Assembly (NCBI RefSeq): GCF_903166545.1
Contig: NZ_CAESCH010000002.1
Location: 62,001 to 126,000 of the forward strand
DNA length: 64,000 nucleotides
Reading direction: 5' to 3'
Origin: Metabacillus schmidteae
Lineage (GTDB): Bacteria; Bacillota; Bacilli; Bacillales; Bacillaceae
Below the pieces are notes generated by a model. It made no database searches, was not told the DNA's origin, and saw only the letters and a list, made by a program, of their open reading frames with translations. Positions 18,875 to 26,838 of this stretch are shown here, piece by piece. The translations under genes were made by a program, and so were the position numbers. Position 1 is the stretch's first letter; every line of letters begins with the position of its first letter.

Positions 18875-18922
18875 AATATTAATTTGAGCCATAATGATCA
18901 CTTCAAAAGTGAGCCACTGAAG

Positions 18923-18951
18923 AAAAACATGGGGACGGTTCCCATGTTTCC
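18923..18951 (+). repeat. REP-like element, type A (best palindrome)
   Basis: AAACATGGG-GACGGTT-CCCATGTTT: nine-base arms with a seven-base loop. Flanked by GAGCCAC motifs on the left and by a second copy of the GAGCAAAATCGCTCTGCGGTAGC block (18961-18999) on the right. Confidence 0.8.
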
Positions 18952-19002
18952 GAAAACAGGGGAAGAGCAAAATCGCTCTGCGGTAGCTGTTAAAGAGCCC
19001 AA

Positions 19003-19963
19003 TTGTGACTGCTAAACTAAAGTAGACAGTTTTTGCTAGATAAGATGAAACACTTATTTACCCTAATATACCAGTAAAATATATAGCTCCTCCATTGTAT
19101 GATGATGGTTTGATTCTTAAATCATTGGAGGGCTAAGAAAAGGTGGATAAGTGGGAAATGTATATGGAAATTCAGCAGTTACTCAAGAAAGGTTTTAGTA
19201 AATCCAAAGTAGCTGATAAACTGGGGGTATCCAGGGCAACTGTATATCGGCATCTTAAGAGATCTACTTCGGAGATGGCAGAATGGGTTGAATCTTTACA
19301 AACAAGAAAGAAAAAGTTGGATCCTTATAAAGAGTTAATCTTGAATTGGTTAAGGGAACATCCTGATCTTTCAGCAGCACAAGTACAAGATTGGTTGATG
19401 GAAAGGTATAAGGAACAACTTGAAGTGGGTGAAAGCACAGTCCGTGCTTACGTAAGGGAGCTAAGAGTTGAATATAAAATAGCTAAGGAATCTTCACCAA
19501 GGGATTATGAAGCAATACCTGATTCACCATTGGGGGAACAGGTCCAAGTTGACTTTGGGCACACCAAGCAGAAAACGTCTGATAATAAAGAAGTAAAGCT
19601 GAACTTTATTGCCTTTGTGCTATCTAACTCGAGATACAAATATAAAGAGTGGTTAGATCGCCCCTTTACAACTCAAGATGTCATTCAAGCTCATGAAAAT
19701 GCTTTTCAATGGTTTTGTGGGATCCCAGGAGAACTCGTGTATGATCAGGATAGCTTAATTGTGGTGAGCGAGAATGGCGGAGATCTCATTTTAACGAAAG
19801 AGTTTCAGCACTATAAGCAAACTCGAAATTTAAACCTTCGGGTTTGTAGGAAAGCCTATCCAGAAAGCAAAGGGAAAATAGAGAACGTTGTAGGATTTAT
19901 TAAGTACAATTTCGCCAAGTATAGAGTATTCAATAATATTGATTCTTGGAATGAGCAAGGAAG
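19003..19963 (+). mobile_element. IS21-family remnant
   Basis: Starts near TGTGACTGCTAAACTAAAG (19003), a plausible IS21-type end, and contains the istA-like gene up to the point where a type A REP breaks it at about 19964. No istB is present downstream, so the element is dead. The right boundary is set by the REP, not by a recognised inverted repeat. Confidence 0.6.
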
Positions 19964-20030
19964 AAACATGGGGACGGTTCGCCCGTTCCCCTCCCTAAAT
20001 TTAACAATTTTTTTAAAAATACAGCATTAA
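19143..20030 (+). pseudogene. istA: Truncated IstA transposase (IS21 family)
   Basis: About 274 residues of an IS21 IstA: N-terminal helix-turn-helix (KSKVADKLGVSRATVYRHLK, about 20-39) and the start of the DDE catalytic core (VQVDFGHTKQ at about 137; YDQDSLIV at about 201; KAYPESKGKIENVVG near 238-252). The natural protein continues beyond this point, but at 19964 the frame enters a REP repeat and ends after about 20 foreign residues. GTG 19143 follows GGAGGG. Not expected to be functional. Confidence 0.82.
19964..19990 (+). repeat. REP-like element, type A
   Basis: GAAACATGGGGACGGTTCGC followed by CCGTTCC; truncates the istA frame. Confidence 0.7.
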
Positions 20031-20040
20031 TAAAAATAGT

Positions 20041-20066
20041 GGGACAGGGGATGAATCTCCTGTCCT
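20041..20066 (+). repeat. REP-like element, type B (diverged)
   Basis: AGGACAGG-type palindrome: GGACAGG…CCTGTCC arms around a GGATGAATCT loop. Core differs from the usual GGGACAGGT-N4-TGTCCC. Confidence 0.6.
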
Positions 20067-20453
20067 GTAATCGTCAACCCGAAAGTTGAATACTTAGAGA
20101 TCAAAAAAGTTTTGCCCAATCGACGTATGATATAAGTTTTAGTAGAACTTCAAAGAAAAGAATTGCAATCGAATAAAGTGAGCGTGTTGGTTAATCAAAA
20201 CTTAATCAAAACTTCCTTCAATAAAAATTAGGAGATCATCAAAAGCAAAATCCTCTTGCAAGAAAAATTTTTTCTGAAATAATTAAAGGAATTTAAAACT
20301 AGATGTGGAATATAGTTAAAGCATTAAAAATGACAATACTCCAAACGACCCCATCTCTCACCACTCCGTTTTCTCAGATATACTCCAAAATCGTTTCTTT
20401 CACAATTTCATGTTTCATATCCATCCTATTCTTAAAAAGGAGGCATTTTAAAT
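20067..20453 (+). other. Intergenic DNA before the first comM fragment
   Basis: About 390 bases with no gene. It ends in a leader (GATGTGGAATATAGTTAAAG and AAAAAGGAGGCATTTTAAAT) resembling the leaders of the other two comM copies, suggesting the promoter region was duplicated with the gene. Confidence 0.4.
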
Positions 20454-20699
20454 ATGACGGTCAAAATTTCAAGCATCGGTTTAAGAGGGCTTGAGGGCTA
20501 TCGTGTTCAAGTCCAAGTACATATATCACAGGGAAAGGAGTCTATGGTGATTGTTGGTCTTCCAGACACTTCTGTAAAAGAATCGAAGGAGAGAGTGCTT
20601 TCGGCAGTGCATACTCTAGACTGTGATGTGTCGGAACAAAAGATTGTAGTGAACTTATCTCCATCAGAGCAAAAGAAAAATTGGTTACAGTGCCCATGA
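20454..20699 (+). pseudogene. comM/yifB fragment 1 (N-terminal 76 codons)
   Basis: Residues 1-76 are nearly identical to the intact ComM-type protein at 28602 (MTVKISSIGL, GLEGYRVQVQVHIS, VGLPDTSVKESKERVLSAVHT, QKIVVNLSPSEQKKN). At 20681 homology stops exactly where a 161-base repeat carrying a REP and an IS end begins, and the frame terminates six codons later. All AAA+ ATPase motifs are missing. ATG 20454 has an excellent AAAAAGGAGG ribosome site, so a short peptide could still be made. Confidence 0.85.
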
Positions 20700-20841
20700 T
20701 ATTGAAACAATGGGGACGGTTCCTATGTTTCCTAAATCTCCTAAAATTGATAAAGAGAACAGTTCTCTATTTAGTTATTTCTAAAAAAATTTAATATTTC
20801 AGAATTCAACTTTTTTTGGTTTATGCGACTTGCTGGTAACT
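20681..20841 (+). repeat. 161-bp direct repeat, left copy (solo IS end plus REP)
   Basis: Identical, apart from one base (TTAGTTATT versus TTAGCTATT), to 20963-21123. It contains a type A REP, the dyad AGAGAACAGTTCTCT, and the last codons of the DDE transposase read on the minus strand. The left copy interrupts the comM fragment; the right copy is the end of the complete transposase gene. Confidence 0.85.
20704..20732 (+). repeat. REP-like element, type A
   Basis: GAAACAATGGGGACGGTTCC followed by TATGTTTCC, within the left copy of the 161-bp repeat. Confidence 0.7.
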
Positions 20842-20962
20842 GTATTTGATAATTTAATATTGAGCCACTTTCCAGTAGTTCGATCACATAAAAAATGAGC
20901 CACATGATTTCCAATTTGGAAACATGGGGACGGATCCTGTGTTTTCTAAATCACCTTAATGT
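20842..20962 (+). repeat. Spacer with IS21-type end motifs and a type A REP
   Basis: Contains two GAGCCAC motifs (about 20863 and 20898), as also seen near 18912, consistent with remnants of an IS right end, and a diverged REP at about 20919-20946 (GGAAACATGGGGACGGATCC). Confidence 0.45.
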
Positions 20963-21123
20963 TTGGTTACAGTGCCCATGATATTGAAACAATGGGGACG
21001 GTTCCTATGTTTCCTAAATCTCCTAAAATTGATAAAGAGAACAGTTCTCTATTTAGCTATTTCTAAAAAAATTTAATATTTCAGAATTCAACTTTTTTTG
21101 GTTTATGCGACTTGCTGGTAACT
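20963..21123 (+). repeat. 161-bp direct repeat, right copy
   Basis: Second copy of the block at 20681-20841, here continuous with the 3' end of the DDE transposase gene. It includes a type A REP at 20986-21014. Confidence 0.85.
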
Positions 21124-22458
21124 TAATAAAGCATTAATGCGATCGGCAGCTAATTTCGCTGCATTATAGACTAGCGTTATAAGATCAAAATGAACTTTTG
21201 CACGCTTTCCAGTGCGATAACGGACATTGTTTAGCTGATAAAATTCTTTCAAGTATGCATTTACGCGTTCTACTGCTGTACGGCGTTTAAAAATGTTCTT
21301 CCAGGTCTTCGACCCACGTGCTGGCGCCGTATACTTTCTAAGGTCTGTGGTTATTTTTACTTTATACACTCTTTGGCAAAGTTCCTCATTAGCGAGAGGA
21401 CAGTTTATACATTCTTTTGGCCTCGTATATTTGAGTGTTTCATATTTCGGATCAAAGCTATCATAACGATAGGAATGCTCCCTAACGCAAGTGGGTGCAA
21501 AATGTTTATCAAAGCCAATAAGTTCAGGTTCATTGCGTTTATTATAAGCAATAACGGCTTGGTGTCCCATCTGATGAATCTGTTTATATATTGGTTCAAA
21601 ATCATATCCCGCATCCATAGTGTGATAACGAATAGTAGGAATAGCTAATCGGTCTTGAATCCCTTTCAATAATGGAATGGCTGCTTTGCCATCATTAAGG
21701 TTTCCAGAAGAAAGGATGGATTGAAGAATATATTGGCTCTTAGCGCCAACAGCTAAATGAGCTTTATATCCATACCAAAAGACGTTTTTCCCTTCACTAT
21801 TCTTTTTCACGCCCCAACGGGGCTCTTGTGGAATTTCAGCTCGCAATTGTTCCAAAGTAACATTAAGTTGTGCTTCAATTTTCTTTTCGAATAATGGTAG
21901 ATTTGCTTCACGTTCCGCTTGTTCAATGAGCCACTGTTCTCGTGCTTCTTTTGTTTTACGACCTCGTTTTTTAGGTTCAGCTTCAGGCTTCTCTTCCTTA
22001 GGAGGTGCTTGGTCGCGTGATTCAAAATGGCAAGCATCAGTAGCTACTGTGTCATCTTTGATGAATCCTTCGCTAATGGCTTGTTTAAGAAGCGTTTCTT
22101 GTACTCCTTCTAAAACGTTGGATTCGCTAATGATAGCAATCATTCTCGAAAAAGCAGCTTCAGATGGTACCGAATCGGACACTAAAAAACCACAATCAAG
22201 CCGGAAGATCATGTCATATTTCAACCTTTTAACCAAATCCTTAATGAAGGGTATCCGTTCAGTGATTCTCGCAACCAAGGAATAGACCATCGCAGCATAG
22301 TTCAATTCAACTGGTCTACCAAAACGGGACTTCTTCGTTACCACAGCGAAGATTGGGTCCATATCAATGGTAGAAAATATAGCTTCAAATCTTTGGGTAG
22401 GTTCTAAATCATATAATTCTTGTAGTCCAAACAGGCTTCCTTGTCGTATAATAGTCAT
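21103..22458 (-). CDS. DDE transposase (IS1182/IS4-like, DUF772 N-terminus)
   Basis: 451 residues and apparently complete. N-terminal DUF772-like region (FGRPVELNYAAMVYSLVARI, about 46-65), first catalytic aspartate in DTVATDACH (about 140-145), a variable basic linker (KKRGRKTKEAREQ), second aspartate in YHTMDAGYDFE (about 280), a cysteine cluster CINCPLANEELC, and glutamate region RRTAVERVNAYLKE near 400. ATG 22458 on the minus strand. Its downstream end is duplicated as a solo fragment at 20681-20841, a sign of past element-end recombination. Exact IS boundaries were not resolved. Confidence 0.85.
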   Translation of the reverse strand: MTIIRQGSLFGLQELYDLEPTQRFEAIFSTIDMDPIFAVVTKKSRFGRPVELNYAAMVYSLVARITERIPFIKDLVKRLKYDMIFRLDCGFLVSDSVPSEAAFSRMIAIISESNVLEGVQETLLKQAISEGFIKDDTVATDACHFESRDQAPPKEEKPEAEPKKRGRKTKEAREQWLIEQAEREANLPLFEKKIEAQLNVTLEQLRAEIPQEPRWGVKKNSEGKNVFWYGYKAHLAVGAKSQYILQSILSSGNLNDGKAAIPLLKGIQDRLAIPTIRYHTMDAGYDFEPIYKQIHQMGHQAVIAYNKRNEPELIGFDKHFAPTCVREHSYRYDSFDPKYETLKYTRPKECINCPLANEELCQRVYKVKITTDLRKYTAPARGSKTWKNIFKRRTAVERVNAYLKEFYQLNNVRYRTGKRAKVHFDLITLVYNAAKLAADRINALLSYQQVA

Positions 22459-22966
22459 AGGGAGTCTTCCTCCAGTCTCATAAGTTTGTGTGGTGCTTAC
22501 TTATTTCGACATTTGGGGAGGTACTCCTTTTTTTGTTGTCCAAAACCCTTGAGCCAGTAAGGCTCTTATTTATGAAATTCATTCAATTAGATATAGAATG
22601 TGAATAAAGAATCGCAAAATCTAACATATTTTTCTTTCTCCTTTTTTGAACTGTATCAAGTTCGGGTATCTAATGTAAAATTCTCTTTTTAAAAATTGTT
22701 GATACAATTCCGTTGAAGAAACATCAGCTGAAAATGATATTAAGATTATCCAAAATATATATGGATAGAGGCACTACCTCCAGAATGGAGAAATAAAAGT
22801 ATATACATGGTGAAATGTTTGTTAGTGAGGGACTAGCGTTAATTTATCACTATTGACCGTGGTCAACTTGAAGGATGGTCACAGTGACCACTCGAAATTT
22901 GTCGAGGATTGGTAGGGTAATAGTTTAGTAGGACATGATAGAATGGAAATGCAGCTGAATATTGTG
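22459..22966 (+). other. Intergenic: IS flank, comM-like leader fragment and direct-repeat motifs
   Basis: Contains a GGAGGTACTCCTTTTTTT stem near 22526, then AGATATAGAATGTGAATAAAG (about 22587, split here as AGATATAGAATGTG) resembling the leaders of comM copies, the GGATGGTCACAGTGACC repeat at 22873-22889, and TTTGTCGAGG at 22898-22907 which resembles a Spo0A box. No gene seen. Confidence 0.45.
22873..22889 (+). repeat. Type C palindromic repeat (GGTCACAGTGACC)
   Basis: GGATGGTCACAGTGACC; related copies at 23286-23302, 23323-23340, 28142-28173, 33661-33678 and 36153-36170. Confidence 0.6.
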
Positions 22967-23017
22967 AGGGTGGTTGGTTGTCAGTCTTCTTTCCTAAATG
23001 GAAAGGAGGTGATAATC

Positions 23018-23167
23018 ATGGAAACATTTCTTGAATTTCTACGAGAAGTTCTGAAGGGGATTGTGCGTGAAGTAAGTGCATACTTCTTTCGGAAAAACTT
23101 ATTAGAAAACAAGAAAACCACCCTACGCCGTCGCAAGCAAAAGGGTGGTTCTCAAAAATCTAAATAA
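23018..23167 (+). CDS. Putative type I toxin peptide, copy 1
   Basis: 49 residues: an amphipathic/hydrophobic N-terminal helix (METFLEFLREVLKGIVREVS) followed by a strongly basic tail (KKTTLRRRKQKGGSQ). The start is ATG 23018 behind an extended Shine-Dalgarno sequence AAAGGAGGTGAT, which type I toxin mRNAs typically keep hidden in structure. The 5' leader (22967-22983, AGGGTGGTTGGTTGTCA) can pair with the 3' region (23172-23187, TGACAACCACCACCCT) with one bulge, again typical. A near-identical second copy sits at 57762. I infer a membrane-acting toxin held in check by an antisense RNA; not recognised as a named family. Confidence 0.65.
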   Translation: METFLEFLREVLKGIVREVSAYFFRKNLLENKKTTLRRRKQKGGSQKSK

Positions 23168-23237
23168 ATTTTGACAACCACCACCCTGACGGTAGAGGTT
23201 GCAGGGAGAAGTGTTAGCGCACTTCTCTTTTTCATTA
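23110..23237 (-). ncRNA. Candidate antisense antitoxin RNA for toxin copy 1
   Basis: On the minus strand a TATAAT hexamer (complement of 23245-23250, preceded by TG) could start an RNA near 23237. It would run back across the toxin 3' end and stop at a stem AACCACCC…GGGTGGTT (23116-23150) followed on that strand by TTCTTGTTTTC. The same elements are conserved at the second copy. The -35 is poor, so this is inferred from position and conservation. Confidence 0.5.
23206..23231 (+). terminator. Terminator of the toxin mRNA (copy 1)
   Basis: GAGAAGTG-TTAGCG-CACTTCTC stem followed by TTTTTC. Confidence 0.8.
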
Positions 23238-23285
23238 TATTCCCATTATACATAATAATATTCTAAAAGGAAAGAAGATCAAAAA

Positions 23286-23340
23286 GGGATGGTCATAGTG
23301 ACATTCAAGTGGTCCATGTGAAGGATGGTCACAGTGACAC
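23286..23340 (+). repeat. Two type C repeats
   Basis: GGGATGGTCATAGTGAC (23286-23302) and GGATGGTCACAGTGACAC (23323-23340), followed by a second TTTGTCGAGG at 23348-23357. Confidence 0.55.
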
Positions 23341-23520
23341 CCCGATATTTGTCGAGGGATGATTGATGAAGAGAGTGGGAGGGTGTGATAGACTAGTGTA
23401 GTGGTTGAGTTTATGCTTCTGTATTTTTATCTTCGTTTTATTCTTCTTGATGTTCTATGAAATCTACTCAAATATTTCTTAAATCTCTATGAAAGTAAAA
23501 ACAATAGCTGGAGGTTTTTT

Positions 23521-23799
23521 ATGACAGTTAAAGTGACAAGCATTGGCTTAAAAGGCTTGGAAGGTTACCGTGTTCAGGTAGAGGTAAGGATTTCTACTAA
23601 TACTGAAACGTGTATCGTTGTACAGCATATTGAAGAGGTTGTTAAGCATTTAGAAGGTCAAGAGCATCTGTCGTTTCAGCCTCCATCATCCCCTCCAATT
23701 ATAAATCTATCAAACTCCTCGGATTCACATCATAAAGATTTTTCACATGGAAAACATGGGGACGGTTCTTGCGTTCCACCTAATTATTACCAAGTGTGA
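23521..23799 (+). pseudogene. comM/yifB fragment 2 (internal deletion)
   Basis: Residues 1-25 match the ComM N-terminus (MTVKVTSIGLKGLEGYRVQV), then the frame jumps to a stretch matching about residues 153-197 of the intact protein (CIVVQHIEEVVKHLEGQEHL and HHKDF), so roughly 125 codons are deleted in frame. At 23749 it runs into a type A REP which provides the last residues and the stop. ATG 23521 follows GGAGG. No ATPase domain remains. Confidence 0.8.
23749..23778 (+). repeat. REP-like element, type A
   Basis: GGAAAACATGGGGACGGTTC followed by TTGCGTTCCA and then CCTAATTATTACCAA, an extension shared with the copies at 28095 and 45569. Confidence 0.75.
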
Positions 23800-24317
23800 A
23801 AGAATGACCTATTAGAAATTGTCAGTTTGTACGTGGGACTGTAGTCGCTAATGATATTGCTATTATACTTGAATGGAAGATGGAAAAGAACTAATTACTT
23901 GTACTAATAATATAGTAGATACTCAACAAATCTTGCTCATCACATATGTGGTGGGCTTATTGTTTTTGGGAGGTATCAATGCAGCTTTCTATAACTTTGA
24001 AAACATGGGGACGGTTCTAACAGGGGTCAATCGGAAGTTTTGCGTGGAAAAAGGGCACATCTAGTGATTAATACTAGTTGTGCCATAGCTTGTTTTAATG
24101 CCAAACAACTAAATGCAAAATTTTTGATTGCCCAAGAAGAATGAAGTCGCGGTCCCCGGCTATGGGGATTCAATCTTCCGATTTCCTCTGTTTTTTATGT
24201 TTCTTTTATTATCTATCCAAAGCCAGTAGTGTTAGGTACCTATAATATTCTTAATTGGACAGATTTCCCCCCTCCCCAATTAAGAGGCTTTTATGAACGG
24301 AATTCAATTTAACGACA
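23800..24317 (+). other. Intergenic junk DNA between comM fragment 2 and the IS91-type element
   Basis: No convincing gene. Holds a type A REP core (23998-24020), CAATCGGAAGTTTTGC (about 24027-24042) that recurs at 26579-26594 on the other side of the IS91-type element, and a GTCCCC-GGCTAT-GGGGAT hairpin near 24151-24168 that may be part of the element end. Confidence 0.4.
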
Positions 24318-25457
24318 TCAAGGTAATGCCTCTGATGCCATTGTTAATTTCGTTTTATTACACGAAGGACATAGAGTAACGTCTTTTTTCAGGAGAATAG
24401 ACACGATTTCAAGCGTACCGAGCCCTTCAAATAATGGCTTGTATTCAGGGCTTTTTGTTAATTTTCTACATAGAGTAAGCTTCGTCTTCTTATTTCGGTT
24501 CGCAAGTAAGCCATAATGTCTGATTTTTACAAAACCTCTTGGAAGAATATGCATCATGAATCGTCGTAGAAACTCGACTCCCGACATTGTAACAGTCTTT
24601 TTTTCATTGTTGTTTTTATAATCTTTAACGCTAATCTTAACGGTATTTTCTTCCACTGCTAGTATTCTATTATTGGATATGGCGATTCGGTGAGTATAAC
24701 GACCAAGGTATTCTACAACGGCTAAAGGCCCGGAAAACGTCTTTTTCGTATAACTGTACCAATTTAGAGAGTAGCACTCGTCAAGTAAACCTTGAAAACA
24801 CTTTGGATCCTTATATTTTTCCGTATCAGTATAAAAGTGAAGTTTACCTTGTTGATAGTATTGTTTTAAATAATAGAGATATTTTCCTCGAAACTTTTTA
24901 GATAACACTTTGACTGGGATAAAGAATCTTTTACTCGTGTTACGCCACTTGTTTTGCCTAGAAAGGCCTCCGGCCAATACGACAGTATGGATGTGAGGGT
25001 GATAATGTAAATTTTGCCCCCATGTATGCAAGACTGAGAAAAAGCCAATCTGTGCCCCTAAGTATTTATCATCCTGGGAAAGCTCGGTTAGTGTTTCAGC
25101 CACAGCTCTATACATTAAATCATATAGTAATCTTTGATTATGATAGATAACCATGTGTAGCTGTTTGGGCATGGTAAATACGACATGAAAATAAGGTGCG
25201 TTGAGAATATCCTTTTTTCTCTTGTCTACCCAAACAGCTTTGTTAACTCCTTGGCACAACGTACAATGTCGATTTCGACAAGAATTATAACTTACTTGAG
25301 TATGACCAAAGCCTTCACAGCCATAAGTATTCCCACCTAGAGCTGCCGTTCTACAGTCCATCATTGCTTTGGCAGATTTAGCTTGTTCAAACGATAGATT
25401 ATATTGTTTCTTATACTTTGGGAAAAATGTTCGAAATACATTCTGTACTGTATTCAT
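24318..25457 (-). CDS. IS91-family HUH transposase
   Basis: 379-residue rolling-circle-type transposase. N-terminal zinc-binding region with CRNRHCTLCQG (about 60-70), HUH metal motif HYHPHIH (151-157), and the catalytic tyrosine region VEYLGRYTHRIA (Y250 and Y254). A C-terminal cysteine pair TLCPSC is present. It overlaps the upstream recombinase gene by four bases (ATGA), so the two form one transcription unit. Such elements move by single-strand replication and can carry flanking DNA with them. Confidence 0.9.
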   Translation of the reverse strand: MNTVQNVFRTFFPKYKKQYNLSFEQAKSAKAMMDCRTAALGGNTYGCEGFGHTQVSYNSCRNRHCTLCQGVNKAVWVDKRKKDILNAPYFHVVFTMPKQLHMVIYHNQRLLYDLMYRAVAETLTELSQDDKYLGAQIGFFSVLHTWGQNLHYHPHIHTVVLAGGLSRQNKWRNTSKRFFIPVKVLSKKFRGKYLYYLKQYYQQGKLHFYTDTEKYKDPKCFQGLLDECYSLNWYSYTKKTFSGPLAVVEYLGRYTHRIAISNNRILAVEENTVKISVKDYKNNNEKKTVTMSGVEFLRRFMMHILPRGFVKIRHYGLLANRNKKTKLTLCRKLTKSPEYKPLFEGLGTLEIVSILLKKDVTLCPSCNKTKLTMASEALP

Positions 25458-26326
25458 CCTTTCTGATACCCTTGGGTATCTAAGGGACTTTTAACACCCA
25501 TTAGACTTTTAGAGGTCATATGTAAATATGTCATTGTTGTTTGGAGATTTTTATGACCTAACATTTGTTGGATAAATACAGGGTCTACATCATCTTCTAA
25601 TGCATTTGTTGAGAAGCAATGGCGGAGTGTATGGGCAGAGATTTTTGGATCAAGTTCTAATTTGTTTCTGATTTTAATCAAGGTATTCTTAATTGTTTTT
25701 ACATTAATGTGGTCTTGTTTGTTTTGCCCTGGAAAGAGCCAATCATTGGGTGTATATGATATGTTAGAAAAGTAGCTTTTAAAATACGTTCTAAGAATAT
25801 CAAGGGCAGTTTTCGATAAAATCGTATATCGGTTTGTATTGTGTTTAGCTTTATCCACTCGGATTCTCATGGTTTTACTACAGATGTCACCAATCTTTAA
25901 CTTGGCTACCTCACTTACTCGTAAACCACTTCCATATATTAAAACGAATATCGCTTTATGTTTTAAGTTTGACGTTTCCTCTATCAGTGAGAGGATATCT
26001 TCTCTAGGTGGAATAACTGGTAGTTGTTTAATTCTTCTCATTCTTGGAACTTTAATAGAATTCCATTCTTTCTCTAAAACAAAAGTATAGAAGAATTTAA
26101 TGGCAGAAATATAATTATTAATCGTACCTGGAGAAAGGTTTTTATCTTTCCTTAAGTAGATAATATATTGTTGAATGTCTTCTTCATTGATACTTTCAAC
26201 TGGTTTACCCAGCTTATGCATATACGATAAAAATGCCTTCATCCTTCTTCCGTATGAATCCCGAGAAGAAAGAGGCACATTTTTTAGCTCAAAGTATAGT
26301 TCTATTTTTTGATCATAGTGCTCCAT
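25454..26326 (-). CDS. Tyrosine recombinase accompanying the IS91-type transposase
   Basis: 290-residue XerC/D-like integrase: SAM-like N-terminal domain (about 1-90) and a catalytic domain with R136 (GSGLRVSEVAK), H232-x2-R235 (HTLRH), H258 (LGHKN) and the nucleophile Y267 (TTMTYLH). All catalytic residues are present. It immediately precedes the HUH transposase with a four-base overlap, the arrangement seen in some Firmicute IS91-type elements where the recombinase is an accessory function. Confidence 0.88.
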   Translation of the reverse strand: MEHYDQKIELYFELKNVPLSSRDSYGRRMKAFLSYMHKLGKPVESINEEDIQQYIIYLRKDKNLSPGTINNYISAIKFFYTFVLEKEWNSIKVPRMRRIKQLPVIPPREDILSLIEETSNLKHKAIFVLIYGSGLRVSEVAKLKIGDICSKTMRIRVDKAKHNTNRYTILSKTALDILRTYFKSYFSNISYTPNDWLFPGQNKQDHINVKTIKNTLIKIRNKLELDPKISAHTLRHCFSTNALEDDVDPVFIQQMLGHKNLQTTMTYLHMTSKSLMGVKSPLDTQGYQKG

Positions 26327-26404
26327 GGAAATGTCCTCCTGATGATTAATTAATTGAAGGGTTTAATCATTTTCCATCAAAAGGGGGAGCACGACATTTA
26401 GTAT

Positions 26405-26565
26405 GAAGTTGTGTTATAATTGGCATAAGAAAAAAGTATGTCCTTTCTTGGTTTGTTTGGTTTGGCGATTAAACAATACCACAAAAAGGCATACTTTTTT
26501 TGTTTTTTAATGAAATATTCTTATATTGGGCTCTTAAAAAGCCATCGCATAGCGATTTCGTTCTT
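26405..26565 (-). mobile_element. Inverted copy of the IS1182-like end remnant
   Basis: Reads, on the minus strand, the same block as 18702-18863: the CGAAATCGCTATGCGATGGC segment, AAAAAGTATGCC…GGACATACTTTT, then ATG and the MPIITQL codons. The two copies thus form inverted repeats of about 160 bp bracketing 7.5 kb of mobile DNA. Confidence 0.65.
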
Positions 26566-26788
26566 CTTTAAGAGGACAATCGGAAGTTTTGCATTCCCTC
26601 TTTGTCTTCAATGATCTTATCAAAAAAGCGCTTCTCATACACAAGGCCAGTTAAACGATATTTTGTGTTATAGTAATTGGCATATCATTTATTTAATAGT
26701 GCCATAATCTATGATATTGGTACTACCCTCATGAATGTTATTTGTACACTCCCTAGTAACTGATAAATCATTTCCAATATTATCCATA

Positions 26789-26828
26789 AAAACAATGCCT
26801 GCCATTAATTATGGCGAGGCATTGTTTT
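26789..26828 (-). terminator. Terminator of the fic gene
   Basis: AAAACAATGCCT-GCCAT-TAATT-ATGGC-G-AGGCATTGTTTT, a long stem ending in a T-run when read on the minus strand. Confidence 0.8.
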
Positions 26829-26838
26829 TGTTAAGACA

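Noticed and set aside
18293..18970. 225-codon minus-strand frame across the phage genes and REPs
   Set aside because: Runs antisense through the sigma-like and Rrp5-like genes and two REP copies; translation is low complexity.
23873..24064. 63-codon plus-strand frame with a hydrophobic stretch
   Set aside because: No ribosome site, contains a type A REP core in its second half, and lies in recombined debris.
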